Below, one piece after another: positions 54,410 to 63,877 of a stretch of DNA of 64,000 nucleotides (the first letter of the stretch is position 1; each line of letters opens with the position of its first letter). Source of the stretch: Anaerolineae bacterium (GTDB taxonomy: Bacteria; Chloroflexota; Anaerolineae; Anaerolineales; Anaerolineaceae). A program made the translations under genes and the position numbers. Location of the stretch: NCBI GenBank assembly GCA_013178095.1, contig JABLXK010000005.1, positions 117,388 to 181,387 on the forward strand, given 5' to 3'. Under the pieces are notes generated by a model, which made no database searches, was not told the DNA's origin, and saw only the letters and a program-made list of their open reading frames with translations.

Positions 54410-54437
54410 TTGTTTAATTCTAAGATTGTGATATATT
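54410..54437 (+). promoter_or_regulatory. Promoter feeding the c-di-GMP riboswitch
   Basis: TTGTTT (54410-54415) and TATATT (54432-54437) are 16 nt apart. Transcription would start near 54444, just before the riboswitch. Confidence 0.5.
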
Positions 54438-54448
54438 GTAGAAAATAT

Positions 54449-54546
54449 CCCGGATCGAAAAAAGCAAAACCGGTGAAAACCGGCGGCGCAAAGCCATGGG
54501 TCTACCGCATTGTCCAGGACAGCCAGGCTGCTGAAGGTCTTTTTTG
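54449..54546 (+). ncRNA. Cyclic di-GMP-I riboswitch (GEMM)
   Basis: The core fits the class I c-di-GMP riboswitch. GCAAAACC precedes a GAAA-capped hairpin (CCGGTGAAAACCGG, with tetraloop at 54474-54477), followed by GCGCAAAGCC ATGGGTCTA and later AGCCAGGCTGCTG, the 3' strand of the second helix. GGATC (about 54452) can close on GGTCT (54536-54540) as the basal helix. Six T follow at once (54540-54545). The arrangement suggests that ligand-dependent folding stops transcription or frees the T-tract hairpin, so direction of control is open. Confidence 0.88.
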
Positions 54547-54585
54547 TTATTAACTATCCGGGCAGGTTTGGCCGGAAAGAGTGAA

Positions 54586-55893
54586 ATGATGATGAAGAGG
54601 ATTTTGATTTACTGGTTAATGGCGACCTTGCTGGCTTCCTGTACTTTTTCCATCCCGCTGACCGCAGCTCCGGCGCAAAGCGATGCGGAGCAGGCTGCTG
54701 CCTCCGATGATGTAACGCCGGATGAGAATCATCCGGAATCGACAGCCGATCTCGACTGCCCGCAATCCGAACCGGATGACGATGCAGCCTCCAATCCTGA
54801 TAGCGTTACCGGTATGCAAAATCCCGCACCGGCCGTGCTCAATCCGTTGAGCGGATTACCGGTTCAGCACCCGGAAAACCTGCTGCTGCCGCCTGCGCTG
54901 GTGTCCATCACCAACTTTCCACCCACCGCCCGTCCTCAAGCTGGCTTATCTTTCAGCCCGATTGTCTTCGAGCTGTTCATCGGTGACGGCATGACGCGCT
55001 ATCTGGCCATTTTCTACGGGGATTATCCCGAGGCGGCCGCGCCTTCCGGCAGCAGTGCCGACCTGCAAAACGACCTGACCGAAGGCATGCCGCAGCCGGC
55101 CCCGGCGTCAGTCGGCCCCATCCGCTCCGGGCGCCTTCCATACGAATCCGTGCGGCAACTCTATAACGGTTTCATCGTCATGGCCTCGGCTTATTCCGAA
55201 GTGGCCGAACAGATGGGCGATTACGTCAACGTGTTCGGCGACGACAAAACCGACGTCAACAGCGCGCTGATCCCGGTGGAGGACCTGCATCAAATCGCGC
55301 AGGAAACCGGCAAAGAACTACCGGTTGGCGCGTTGGATGTGATGCACTTCGACGGCCAGCCTCCAAAAAGCGGCAAACCCGCGCCCTCGCTGTGGATCTT
55401 TTACGCGTACAAGAATCAGGTCTTTTGGCGCTACAACGAAGCTGACGGTTCCTATCACCGCTGGCAGGATAACGCCGACGGGCAAACTTTTATCGAACAA
55501 ACCGACCGCCTCAACGGCGAACCGTTGACTTATGAAAACGTGATTGTGCTGTTCGCCGATCACGAGGTGACCCGCAAATACCTGATCGACATTGATCTGA
55601 CCTACGTGGAACGCGGCAAAGCGCTGCTGTTCCGCGATGGCATCATGCAGGAAATCTACTGGACCACCCGCAGCGCGGAATATGAAAAAACCACCGGCAA
55701 ACTGCGCCCAATCCGTTTCATCGACGCGGATGGTAATCCCTTCCCGCTCAAACCCGGCCAAACCTGGATCGAGCTGGTGCCGAATTACACGGTTTATTGG
55801 GAAACCGTCAATTCCGAAAAATATAATCAGTTGGTGGCCGGCCGCAGCAAAGGTTCCGGCTACTGGGGATTGTATTTTGAGCTGGACGATTGA
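54586..55893 (+). CDS. DUF3048 (YerB-like) lipoprotein
   Basis: The 435-residue protein has a lipobox (LLASCT) and an acidic linker. The DUF3048 core has NPLSGLPVQHPENLLL, PPALVSITNFPPTARPQAGLSFSP, VFELFIGDGMTRYLAIFYGD and VGPIRSGRLPYESVRQLYN. The C-terminal DUF3048_C part (IEQTDRLNGEPLTYENVIV to the end) is also present. YerB-family proteins are cell-envelope proteins of poorly known function. Control by the c-di-GMP riboswitch 40 nt upstream suggests a role in surface attachment or biofilm. The start lies among three ATGs; 54586 follows GGAAAGAG. Confidence 0.88.
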   Translation: MMMKRILIYWLMATLLASCTFSIPLTAAPAQSDAEQAAASDDVTPDENHPESTADLDCPQSEPDDDAASNPDSVTGMQNPAPAVLNPLSGLPVQHPENLLLPPALVSITNFPPTARPQAGLSFSPIVFELFIGDGMTRYLAIFYGDYPEAAAPSGSSADLQNDLTEGMPQPAPASVGPIRSGRLPYESVRQLYNGFIVMASAYSEVAEQMGDYVNVFGDDKTDVNSALIPVEDLHQIAQETGKELPVGALDVMHFDGQPPKSGKPAPSLWIFYAYKNQVFWRYNEADGSYHRWQDNADGQTFIEQTDRLNGEPLTYENVIVLFADHEVTRKYLIDIDLTYVERGKALLFRDGIMQEIYWTTRSAEYEKTTGKLRPIRFIDADGNPFPLKPGQTWIELVPNYTVYWETVNSEKYNQLVAGRSKGSGYWGLYFELDD

Positions 55894-55932
55894 GCGCTCC
55901 TGCGCGAAAGCACCCTTCATTAATATCCGCTT

Positions 55933-55963
55933 AAAAATCCCTTGCGAGATGGAGATTTTTTCC
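55933..55963 (+). terminator. Weak terminator after the DUF3048 gene
   Basis: AAAAATCCC (55933-55941) pairs with GG-A-GATTTTT (about 55951-55960) with one bulge and a T run follows. It separates the lipoprotein from the two-component genes. Confidence 0.5.
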
Positions 55964-55976
55964 TACTTTGGTCGCA

Positions 55977-56005
55977 TTGTGGCGGGGCGGTATTCATTGT
56001 ATAGT
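55977..56005 (+). promoter_or_regulatory. Promoter of the histidine kinase gene
   Basis: TTGTGG (55977-55982) and TATAGT (56000-56005) are 17 nt apart, ending 57 nt before the kinase ATG. Confidence 0.6.
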
Positions 56006-56062
56006 TCTATCGGGAATACATGAAATCCGGATCACCCAAAACCAGGAAAATATTTTAAGCGC

Positions 56063-57625
56063 ATGAAAAAGACTCTCGGAAAATTACGGAAAATCCAGTG
56101 GCAGTTGACTTTTACCTATATGGCGGCCACTCTGATCATGTTATTCCTGGTGGAATTATTGGTGCTGGTTTCCAACAACCGCAATTCTTATTCCAATCCA
56201 TTTTTTATCACCAACACCGCCCGTTCCCTGAACGAAGCCGGCCGGGGATTGAGAAATGCACTGGACAATCCTGTCGATGAAGAAGCCATTGACGCATGGA
56301 TTGTGAACAATAAATCCTTCCTGCAATCCAATCCGCGCATGGAAAAACCGGACGGTCCCCAACCCGAGCAAAACAACTTCATGGATTCCCCACAAAAGGA
56401 AATGCCCGCGCAGCGCACCAACCTGTTCGAGTCCAAGCCCGTTCCTTTCAGCCGCGAAAAAAGCCGGCTGGTGATCGCCAGCCCGCAAGGCTTGATTCTC
56501 GGTTCGGATACACCGGACGAGTTTCCGCGCTACGCTCAATTAACAGATTATCTGCAAAGCGACGAAAACGATGTAGTGCAGACCATCCTTTCCGGCGCGC
56601 AAACCTCGGTGGTTTACGCCAACACCAACTCGCAATATGCCTCGCTTGCTTTTCCCCTGGTCGAAGCGGGGGAAATGAAAGCAATCGTATTCATGCGCAT
56701 CGCCGCCCCGACGGTAAAAGAGGAATTGCTCGCCGCACTGGAAGGATTCCTGCCTGACCTGCCCATTTTTCTGGTCACTTCGGTGGTTGTGGGTTTCGTA
56801 TTTGGCAGCTTGCTGGCCGGCAGTTTTACTACCCGTATCAAAAAGTTGATCCAATTCACCAGCCGCTGGGGAAAAGGGGATTTCTCCCGGATTGAGAACG
56901 TCAGGGAAGGCGACGAGATCAGCGAGCTATCCATCGCCTTGAACCAGATGGTCGGTCAACTGGAAGAATTGATCGAGAGTAAAAAGATGCTGGCAGTACT
57001 GGAAGAACGCAACCGCTTTGCACGCGATTTGCACGACAGCGTAAAACAGGAAATCTTCTCAATTTCGATGAACCTGAGCGCAATCAAGTCGCTGATCAAA
57101 TCCAATCCTGAAAAAGCAGCCGAGCAGTTGCAGGTGACGGCTGATCTGGCCAAACACGCCCGCAATGAGTTAAGCACGCTGATTTACACCCTGATGCCAG
57201 CTCAACTGGAAAATCAGGATCTGGAGCTGGCCTTGAAAGAATACGTGAAAGTTTGGGAAAAGAACAGCGCCATTTCGGTGGTTTACCGCACGCGCGGGAA
57301 AAAACGCGCAATCCCCGCGGAAGTCGAGCAATCCATTTTCCGCATCACCCAGGAAGCCCTTTCCAACATCGCCCGGCATAGCAAAGCCACCGCCACCAGC
57401 CTGACGCTGGATTATCTGCCGGAAAACATCCAATTGCAGGTGAGCGACAACGGCACCGGTTTCGACCCCGAAAGTGTAAAAAAAGGATTGGGGCTGCGTT
57501 CCATCGCCGAGAGAGCGGCGGAAAACCATGGCGAATTGGAGGTGGATTCCGGCCCCGGCGGAACCACCCTCACGTTAAAATTCCCGTATCGGGGTCAGCC
57601 TGATGGAGGCCAGAATGAAAAATAG
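56063..57625 (+). CDS. Membrane sensor histidine kinase, NarL/LiaS type
   Basis: The 520-residue kinase has two membrane helices (about 15-35, LTFTYMAATLIMLFLVELLVLVS, and about 230-255, LPIFLVTSVVVGFVFGSLLA) around a periplasmic sensor of about 195 residues. A HAMP domain, the HisKA_3 dimer with phospho-His in RNRFARDLHDSVKQEIFSI, and the HATPase domain (ALSNIARHSKATATSLTLDY, DNGTGFDPESVKKGLGLRSI) follow. The gene overlaps the regulator gene by 11 nt. The signal is unknown. Confidence 0.92.
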   Translation: MKKTLGKLRKIQWQLTFTYMAATLIMLFLVELLVLVSNNRNSYSNPFFITNTARSLNEAGRGLRNALDNPVDEEAIDAWIVNNKSFLQSNPRMEKPDGPQPEQNNFMDSPQKEMPAQRTNLFESKPVPFSREKSRLVIASPQGLILGSDTPDEFPRYAQLTDYLQSDENDVVQTILSGAQTSVVYANTNSQYASLAFPLVEAGEMKAIVFMRIAAPTVKEELLAALEGFLPDLPIFLVTSVVVGFVFGSLLAGSFTTRIKKLIQFTSRWGKGDFSRIENVREGDEISELSIALNQMVGQLEELIESKKMLAVLEERNRFARDLHDSVKQEIFSISMNLSAIKSLIKSNPEKAAEQLQVTADLAKHARNELSTLIYTLMPAQLENQDLELALKEYVKVWEKNSAISVVYRTRGKKRAIPAEVEQSIFRITQEALSNIARHSKATATSLTLDYLPENIQLQVSDNGTGFDPESVKKGLGLRSIAERAAENHGELEVDSGPGGTTLTLKFPYRGQPDGGQNEK

Positions 57626-58286
57626 AGATGCGATTACCCTGTTGATCGTGGACGACCACAAGATCGTGCGCGACGGGATCTGCGCTTACCTTGAGACTGT
57701 TGCCGACATCGAGGTGGTCGGTCAGGCGGATTCGGGGAGTGACGGCGTGAAACTGGCCGAGCAGCTCGCGCCGGATGTGGTGCTGATGGACCTGATCATG
57801 CCCGGCATGGACGGCGTGGAAGCCACCTGGCGCGTTCGCCAGGTGAGCCCGCGATCCAAGGTGGTCATCCTGACCTCCTACCATGAAGATTCCAATATCT
57901 TCCCAGCCATCAAGGCCGGGGCATTATCCTACGTTCTCAAGGATATCGACCCGGAAGAACTGGCCGAAACCATCAAATCCGCGGCACGGGGCGAGGCCAT
58001 CCTGGATTCAAAGGTTGCCGCGCGCCTGATGCACGAATACCGCGATGATGCCAATGAGACCATGCAAGCCTACATGCAATTGACCAACCGCGAACAGGAA
58101 GTGCTGGAATTGATCGCCAAGGGCCTTTCCAACGCGCAGATCGCCGCCCAATTGGTGATCAGCGAGAAAACAGTCAAGAGCCACGTCAGCAATATCCTGA
58201 GCAAACTACATTTCGCCGACCGCACCCAGGTGGCGGTGTTTGCATGGAAGGAAGGCATAGTCAAGAAGGATAAAACCGAGGGGTAA
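57615..58286 (+). CDS. NarL/LuxR-type response regulator
   Basis: The 223-residue regulator has a receiver domain with the acidic pocket LLIVDDHKIVRDG, the phospho-Asp in DVVLMDLIMPGMDG (about residue 55), the switch Thr/Ser (VVILTSYHED) and Lys (SYVLKDID). A LuxR helix-turn-helix follows: LTNREQEVLELIAKGLSNAQIA, ISEKTVKSHVSNILSKL. I use the ATG at 57615, preceded by GGAGG, within the kinase gene. It is the cognate partner of the kinase, and its targets are unknown. Confidence 0.92.
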   Translation: MKNRDAITLLIVDDHKIVRDGICAYLETVADIEVVGQADSGSDGVKLAEQLAPDVVLMDLIMPGMDGVEATWRVRQVSPRSKVVILTSYHEDSNIFPAIKAGALSYVLKDIDPEELAETIKSAARGEAILDSKVAARLMHEYRDDANETMQAYMQLTNREQEVLELIAKGLSNAQIAAQLVISEKTVKSHVSNILSKLHFADRTQVAVFAWKEGIVKKDKTEG

Positions 58287-58506
58287 AAATCAGACGGTTA
58301 GATTTCAATCCATCTCATCAAAATTTGCCATTGCGAGGTTGGCTTGCGCCAGCTGAAAAAATTTCATTCTTCTTAATATCCCTTTTCTTATTTTGTTCTA
58401 CGATATATGGTGGATATTTATGAGAGAGTCCTGATTGCCGGCAGAGATCATTCGCGAAAAACAGCTCAGGATAACACAGGTTAAGGATTAGGAAAGCATG
58501 TCCGCA

Positions 58507-60975
58507 CTACAGCAAGCTGGGCGGATCGACCTCAACGATTACGTTGGTTAAGTCAAAATCCCGTAGAATCTTTCCCGGCTGGCTGCCTTTCAGGATAATC
58601 TGCCAGCGGTAATACCCGCCGCGCCTGGCGAAATACGGCGGCAATGGCCTGCTGAGGGCCAGGGTTCGGTCGCCGCTTTGATGGATGGCAGCCTGCAGGC
58701 GGCCGGCCAGCCCTTGCGCTCTTTCCAGGGCAGCCCGGTTATCCGCGTCGCGCAGTTCAAAGCGCACCATGCGGGTAAAGGGCGGATAATTCAAGCGGCG
58801 GCGCTCAGCTAATTCGTGCTGGTAAAAACCGGCAAAATCGTGCTGCGCGGCAAAACGGATGGCATAATTTTCAGGTTGGAAAGTCTGGAAAATTACGTGG
58901 CCTCCCAAGCCGCTGCGCCCGGCCCGCCCGGCCACCTGGGTTAACAATTGAAAAGCGCGTTCCGCGGTGCGGTAATCGGGGAAATTCAAGCCGGCATCGG
59001 CCAGCACCACCCCCACCAGCGTCACCAAAGGTAAATCCAGTCCTTTGGCCAGCATTTGAGTGCCGATCAGAATGTCGGCGTTGTGTTTTTTAAAATGCGC
59101 CAGGATAATCTCTTCGCTGCCTTTGCCCCTGGAAGTGTCTGCATCCCAGCGTAGCAGGCGCGCAGAAGGAAATTCGCGCTGCAATTCCGCTTCCACTTTC
59201 TCGGTGCCCAATCCGAATTGCCGGATTTTCCGGCTGCCGCACAGCGGGCATTTTTCCGGCAGCTTGCGGGTGTATCCGCAGGAGTGGCATACCAACCCCG
59301 GCGGATTGCGATGGTAAGTCAAAGGCAGATCGCAGCGCGGGCAGCGCAGCGCCTGGCCGCAATCGCGGCAAAACACATAAGAAGCACTGCCGCGCCGGTT
59401 CAAGAGCAGAATAGCCTGCTGCCCGCTGTGCAAGGTCTCCGCCAGCGAGTCTTGCAGCGCGCGGCTGAAAATGGAGGGATTCCCCGCTTTCAATTCAGCG
59501 CGCATATCAATCACCTGCGTTGGCGGCAGGGCTTGCGTTTCGATTTCACCCCGGTTTTCATTTGATTGAAAGGCGAGAATACGCCTGGGCAGCTCGATCA
59601 GCGGCCAGTTCTGCTGTTGGGCCTGAAAGAACAAATCCACCGTCGGGGTGGCCGACCCCAACATTACTAAAGCTCCGCAATCGCGCCCCAAGGCGATGGC
59701 CGCTTTTACGGCATGGAAATACGGTCCCATTTCGGTCTGATAAAAAGAATCATCGTGGCATTCATCCAGGATGATCGCGCCGAGGTTCGGGAAGGGCGTG
59801 AACAGCGCGCTGCGCGGACCGACAGCGATGGATAAACCGCCGGTGCGCGCCCTGCGCCAGGTATCATAGCGTTCGCCAGGCGATAATTTGGAATGCACCA
59901 CGCCGACCTGCCCGGGGAAGCGCGCCATGAAGCGTTCGATGGTTTGCGGAGTCATGGAAATTTCCGGGACGATCACCAGGGCCTGTTTGCCGGCTTGCAG
60001 CGTGGCTGCAATGGCGCGCAGGTATAACTCGGTCTTGCCCGATCCGGTCACGCCGTGCAGCAAAACCGGTTGATCGAAGCACCCGGACTCGATGATCCCG
60101 CGAATGGATTGCCATGCCTGCTCCTGGTCGGCGGTCAATTTGGGCGCGGCTGCCGGTTCGATTTTTTTGCCGGCCAAAGGATCCCGCAACACTTCCTGCG
60201 CGCCAAAACAAACCAGTCCCTGTTTTTCTAAAAATCGCAGATCGTCGGCCGCTGCCCCGCAAGCGGCATACACCCACGAAACGTCCACTTCTTTGTTTTC
60301 CCGCGCCAATAAGCGCAATGCCGCCAGACGGCGGCCATGGGCTGCCGAATCCGGCCGCCCCAATTTAGATGTGTATGACTCAATCTGCGAAATGGGTATA
60401 AGCGCCCTGACGGATCGTATCTGCCGGGCCTTGACCGCCGGTTTGGGCAGCAGCGGCTGCGAGTGGAGATATCCCTGCCTGCCCAGCGACCGCACAGCGG
60501 CGCGCCAGTCCACATGGGCGAAAGCCCGATCCAATTGGCGGGCGCGCAATGCGCCTTTGCTTTTCAATAGATCAAAGATTTTTTGCTGCAGGGGTGAAAG
60601 CTCTGCTATGTTGGCGGGAGCTTGAGGATTAAGCTCAAAAAGTGTATCGGCGCGCTGCCCCAGGCCTGGCGGCAGCATGGCGAACAAGTAAGCCGATACA
60701 GGCGCAAAATATTGCTGCGCCAGCCATTGCCCCAGTTGTAGCTGCGCGGTGGTTAATACGGGTGCGTCTTCCAGAACCTGGCTGATCGGCCGTGTTTCAT
60801 TGACGCTGCTGGATTTCTCCAGCGAAAGCACGATGCCCTGCACCATTTGGCTGCCGAAGGGAACTTCAACCAGCCAACCGGGCGTCAGCCGGGATTGAAA
60901 GGCATCCGGCACCTGGTAATCAAAAGCATCCCTGACAGCAGGCACGTTAACGGCAACCCGGGCAAAGAGGGGCAT
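58507..60975 (-). CDS. priA: Primosomal protein N' (PriA helicase)
   Basis: The 822-residue replication-restart helicase has an N-terminal 3'-DNA-binding domain (FARVAVNVPAVRDAFDYQVP, GWLVEVPFGSQMVQGIV) and a winged-helix region. The helicase core has Walker A LLHGVTGSGKTELYLRAI and Walker B ILDECHDDSFYQ (DECH in place of DEEH). Two zinc-binding sites are CRDCGQALRCPRC and CHSCGYTRKLPEKCPLC. The C-terminal domain ends in the usual WQIILKG region. It reloads DnaB at stalled forks. The Memo gene is 15 nt upstream on the same strand. The gene-free 58287-58506 shows no clear element. Confidence 0.94.
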   Translation of the reverse strand: MPLFARVAVNVPAVRDAFDYQVPDAFQSRLTPGWLVEVPFGSQMVQGIVLSLEKSSSVNETRPISQVLEDAPVLTTAQLQLGQWLAQQYFAPVSAYLFAMLPPGLGQRADTLFELNPQAPANIAELSPLQQKIFDLLKSKGALRARQLDRAFAHVDWRAAVRSLGRQGYLHSQPLLPKPAVKARQIRSVRALIPISQIESYTSKLGRPDSAAHGRRLAALRLLARENKEVDVSWVYAACGAAADDLRFLEKQGLVCFGAQEVLRDPLAGKKIEPAAAPKLTADQEQAWQSIRGIIESGCFDQPVLLHGVTGSGKTELYLRAIAATLQAGKQALVIVPEISMTPQTIERFMARFPGQVGVVHSKLSPGERYDTWRRARTGGLSIAVGPRSALFTPFPNLGAIILDECHDDSFYQTEMGPYFHAVKAAIALGRDCGALVMLGSATPTVDLFFQAQQQNWPLIELPRRILAFQSNENRGEIETQALPPTQVIDMRAELKAGNPSIFSRALQDSLAETLHSGQQAILLLNRRGSASYVFCRDCGQALRCPRCDLPLTYHRNPPGLVCHSCGYTRKLPEKCPLCGSRKIRQFGLGTEKVEAELQREFPSARLLRWDADTSRGKGSEEIILAHFKKHNADILIGTQMLAKGLDLPLVTLVGVVLADAGLNFPDYRTAERAFQLLTQVAGRAGRSGLGGHVIFQTFQPENYAIRFAAQHDFAGFYQHELAERRRLNYPPFTRMVRFELRDADNRAALERAQGLAGRLQAAIHQSGDRTLALSRPLPPYFARRGGYYRWQIILKGSQPGKILRDFDLTNVIVEVDPPSLL

Positions 60976-60990
60976 TTTCTCTAAATCCCT

Positions 60991-61842
60991 TTATTTCGTC
61001 TTCAACACAGCCGCGGCGCCGTAGCCGACCACAGAACTCTCATCGCCGGTGGCTTCCGCCGAGGTGCTGTAATTCAAAATTTGAACTTTGTCCGCGCCCA
61101 TTAGGCGGGTGGTATACAACATGGCCGCCACGGCGCCCGACCCGCAAGCCGGGGCGCTTTGATCAAGATCGCCATCCAGCACCGCCTGCGGATTGAAATC
61201 CCGCACGCGCCGCAGCGTCTCAGCGTCCAGGATTTGGGCGCGCAGATGCGGGAAGAAATGCGAAAGGTCCGTGCTGGCGATCACCAGCGCGTCCATACCC
61301 GCAATGGTTTGCTGCAATGCGGCCGAAAAAGCTTCCAGTTTACTGCGTTCATGAGTGCGGATCATCACCGGTAGCAGGTCGAAAGGAGTTTTCCAAAGGT
61401 ATTGCAGAAAGGGCAATTGAATTTCGAGTGAATGCTCTCCATCGCGGGCAACCTGCGCAAGCGCCATTTCACTTTCATCCAGCAGACGGTTCAATTGCTG
61501 CAATTCGGGCTGCGCCACCCGGACGTCGCCCAGCGGGGTCCGATAGGCGGCGTGCGCGGTGGTGATGAAATCATCCGGAAAATATTGATGCAGCGGTGAA
61601 AGGATCACCACCAATTGGTGCGGGCTGTCTGCCACGGCCTGGTAGCCGTAAGCGGCAGTCAGCCCCGAATAACGATGCCCGGCATGCGGCACCATCAAAC
61701 CGAGCACCTGGCCTGACAAGTCTTCTTTTTTTAGTTTCACAGCCCCGAAAAATGACTCCATCTGGCGGGATAACGCATCCGCCTTGCCGGCGTACCAGGT
61801 GCCAGCGATGGGAGAGGGGCGCGCGTCCGAAAGGAATTCCAT
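60991..61842 (-). CDS. Memo-family protein (AmmeMemoRadiSam system protein B)
   Basis: The 283-residue protein matches the Memo family. PSPIAGTWYAGKADALSRQM is at the N-terminus. The conserved His residues are in LMVPHAGHRYSGLTAAYGY and DGEHSLEIQLPFLQYL, STDLSHFFPH follows, and a Cys lies in QSAPACGSGAVAAML. Those residues form the iron or copper site in studied members. The usual AMMECR1 and radical SAM partners are not visible here. The start 61842 follows AAGGAGG. It precedes priA on the same strand. Confidence 0.88.
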   Translation of the reverse strand: MEFLSDARPSPIAGTWYAGKADALSRQMESFFGAVKLKKEDLSGQVLGLMVPHAGHRYSGLTAAYGYQAVADSPHQLVVILSPLHQYFPDDFITTAHAAYRTPLGDVRVAQPELQQLNRLLDESEMALAQVARDGEHSLEIQLPFLQYLWKTPFDLLPVMIRTHERSKLEAFSAALQQTIAGMDALVIASTDLSHFFPHLRAQILDAETLRRVRDFNPQAVLDGDLDQSAPACGSGAVAAMLYTTRLMGADKVQILNYSTSAEATGDESSVVGYGAAAVLKTK

Positions 61843-61911
61843 AGCCGCCTCCTTGTTTATGCTTAAATGATTATATCCGTTCACGCCGACTATACCCAGG
61901 CGTGCCGGGGG

Positions 61912-63132
61912 CTATTCACCTAAATAAGCATGCGGGTTGGCTTTAAAACTGCCGATAATCAACTCGAAATGCAAGTGCGGGCCGGTGGATCTGCCGGTGC
62001 TGCCCATGTAGCCGATGATATCGCCCTGATAAACGGACGTGCCGCAGCCGACAGCGATGGAACTCAGGTGGGCGTAAACGGACTGCACGGTCTTGCCATC
62101 CGCGTTCTCCCCATGGTCGATGGCAATCACGTTGCCATAGCCTACGTCATTCCAGCCGGCATACACCACCACGCCGCTGTCGGTGGCGTAAATTGGGTTG
62201 CCGGTTTTACCGCCGATATCGATACCCCAGTGATTGGTTTCCGGGGAATATTCATACCCGGAAATATAGTGGTCGGAAGTCGGCCATTCGTAGGTGCCGG
62301 TTCCGGTGAAACCGCCAATAACCGCCGCGCATTTGCCCTGACCCCACAAGGATGACGACGTAGCGGCTTCATCGCGCGTGAACAAGGCCATTGTCCAATC
62401 GGTGAATACCTTCGTACCTCCGGGTGCGAAAATCTGCGTGCCGGCGGCGATATTGGGATGGGCGTAATCGCCGATGGTATCAGCGCTCAGATTGTTTGCC
62501 GGCCAATTGATGATCGCTTCGGGAGTGACATTCAACCCTTTGGCCACACCGTTCAAGCCGTCCCCTTCATTCCAGGTATAGAGCACGCCGTCGGTCGGCG
62601 GAATTTGCAGCACCTCGCCGGGAGAAATGAACGCCGGGTTGTCATAGAGCGTGTTGTAATTGCAAAATAGAATCGTAGAAGGCGTTAGTCCGAATTTTTC
62701 GGCGATGGCGTAAATGGAATCGCCGGTCTGGACCTCATACTCTATAAATTCATAGCGCGAAGGGGAATCGGCGTCAGTATGCGTTTCGACCAAACGGGAC
62801 AAGCCCTCGATCGGGGCTGAACCGGCGTAAGAAGGCAAAGGGATGCCTTCCTCATCCGAACCGCCGAATTGCAGGGGCGCCGCGGCATTCATGGACATTT
62901 CGCCGCCCAGGAAAAATCCTTTCATCACCCAGATGATCAAACCGATCAGGGCTATCGTCACCATGGCCGAACCCACGCGCAGCGCCACGTCGCCCAAGCC
63001 CAGGCGCGTGATGCGTTCCCATAGATAATCCCAGCCTTTCAAAAGCTGCGGGCGCTCTTCTGCCGGGTCAGGCATCCGGCGGGGAGACGGATTGTCATTC
63101 AATGCATCCTGCGATGCGCGTTTATCGTCCAT
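61912..63132 (-). CDS. LysM/M23 endopeptidase, paralogue of the rho-linked gene
   Basis: The 406-residue protein has a basic cytoplasmic start and one membrane helix (about 55-80, MVTIALIGLIIWVMKGFFLG). Two LysM domains follow (about 130-180, VQTGDSIYAIAEKFGL, and about 185-225), then an M23 domain with zinc ligands in NHWGIDIGGK and GPHLHFELI, plus VYAHLSSI. The layout matches the protein at 27673-28788 closely, so the two are duplicates with diverged tails. It should remodel peptidoglycan. GAGGATGGA precedes the ATG. Confidence 0.88.
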   Translation of the reverse strand: MDDKRASQDALNDNPSPRRMPDPAEERPQLLKGWDYLWERITRLGLGDVALRVGSAMVTIALIGLIIWVMKGFFLGGEMSMNAAAPLQFGGSDEEGIPLPSYAGSAPIEGLSRLVETHTDADSPSRYEFIEYEVQTGDSIYAIAEKFGLTPSTILFCNYNTLYDNPAFISPGEVLQIPPTDGVLYTWNEGDGLNGVAKGLNVTPEAIINWPANNLSADTIGDYAHPNIAAGTQIFAPGGTKVFTDWTMALFTRDEAATSSSLWGQGKCAAVIGGFTGTGTYEWPTSDHYISGYEYSPETNHWGIDIGGKTGNPIYATDSGVVVYAGWNDVGYGNVIAIDHGENADGKTVQSVYAHLSSIAVGCGTSVYQGDIIGYMGSTGRSTGPHLHFELIIGSFKANPHAYLGE

Positions 63133-63239
63133 TCCATCCTCAAAGGAAATATCATAACATAGGAAAAAGCGGGTAAGTCGCGAGATAAATCAGGATAATT
63201 CTGGCCGTATTTATTGTGATTAAAAATAACGGTTTTGAT

Positions 63240-63245
63240 TATAAT
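63240..63245 (+). promoter_or_regulatory. -10 box of cinA, leaderless arrangement
   Basis: TATAAT ends 7 nt before the cinA ATG at 63253. No Shine-Dalgarno is visible, and no good -35 is found. Confidence 0.5.
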
Positions 63246-63252
63246 CCAGTTT

Positions 63253-63762
63253 ATGCATCAACCACATTCTTCCGGCAATCTGACCGGCAGCCTGCTGCAA
63301 GCACAGGGACGCTGCCTGGCAACCGCCGAATCCTGCTCTGGCGGCCTGCTGGCCCACCTGATCACCAATGTGCCGGGGTCATCTGAATATTACCTGGGCG
63401 GCTTCATTACCTATTCCAATGAAGCCAAGCAGCGCTTCCTGGGCGTGCGGCCTGAAACGCTGACCGCCTTCGGCGCCGTCAGCCGCGAGACAGTGCTGGA
63501 AATGGCGCGCGGCGCCCGCGCGGCATTCTCGCACGTTCAACCAATGGAAAAGCTGGTGGGTTTAGCCACCTCCGGCATCGCCGGTCCCGGCGGCGGCACA
63601 GCGCAAAAACCGGTCGGGACTGTATGGGTGGGATTCAGCAGCATGGAAATCGAAGACGCGCAGCTTTACCATTTCAGCGGCACGCGCGAAGAGATCAAAC
63701 TGCAAACCGCGCTGAAAGCGCTGGAGATGTTGAAAGCTAATCTCGCAAAGCAGTCCGGATAA
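63253..63762 (+). CDS. pncC: Nicotinamide-nucleotide amidase (CinA C-terminal domain, PncC)
   Basis: The 169-residue protein is the stand-alone CinA_C domain. LATAESCSGGLLAHLITNVPG is followed by YLGGFITYSNEAKQRFLGV and LATSGIAGPGGGTAQKPVGTVWVG, the latter including the active-site region. It deamidates nicotinamide mononucleotide to recycle NAD breakdown products. No N-terminal MoaB-like CinA domain is present. The start is ATG 63253 after a TATAAT at 63240. Confidence 0.92.
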   Translation: MHQPHSSGNLTGSLLQAQGRCLATAESCSGGLLAHLITNVPGSSEYYLGGFITYSNEAKQRFLGVRPETLTAFGAVSRETVLEMARGARAAFSHVQPMEKLVGLATSGIAGPGGGTAQKPVGTVWVGFSSMEIEDAQLYHFSGTREEIKLQTALKALEMLKANLAKQSG

Positions 63763-63877
63763 GGTAAAGCGAAATCCATGATCAGGGTTTGGGTGTCGTA
63801 GCACATGTGATGTTACTATAAGATGGGTTTCTCTTCGCTTAACCCATCGAATGGTTATTAGTGGAAGCTCAATGTTA

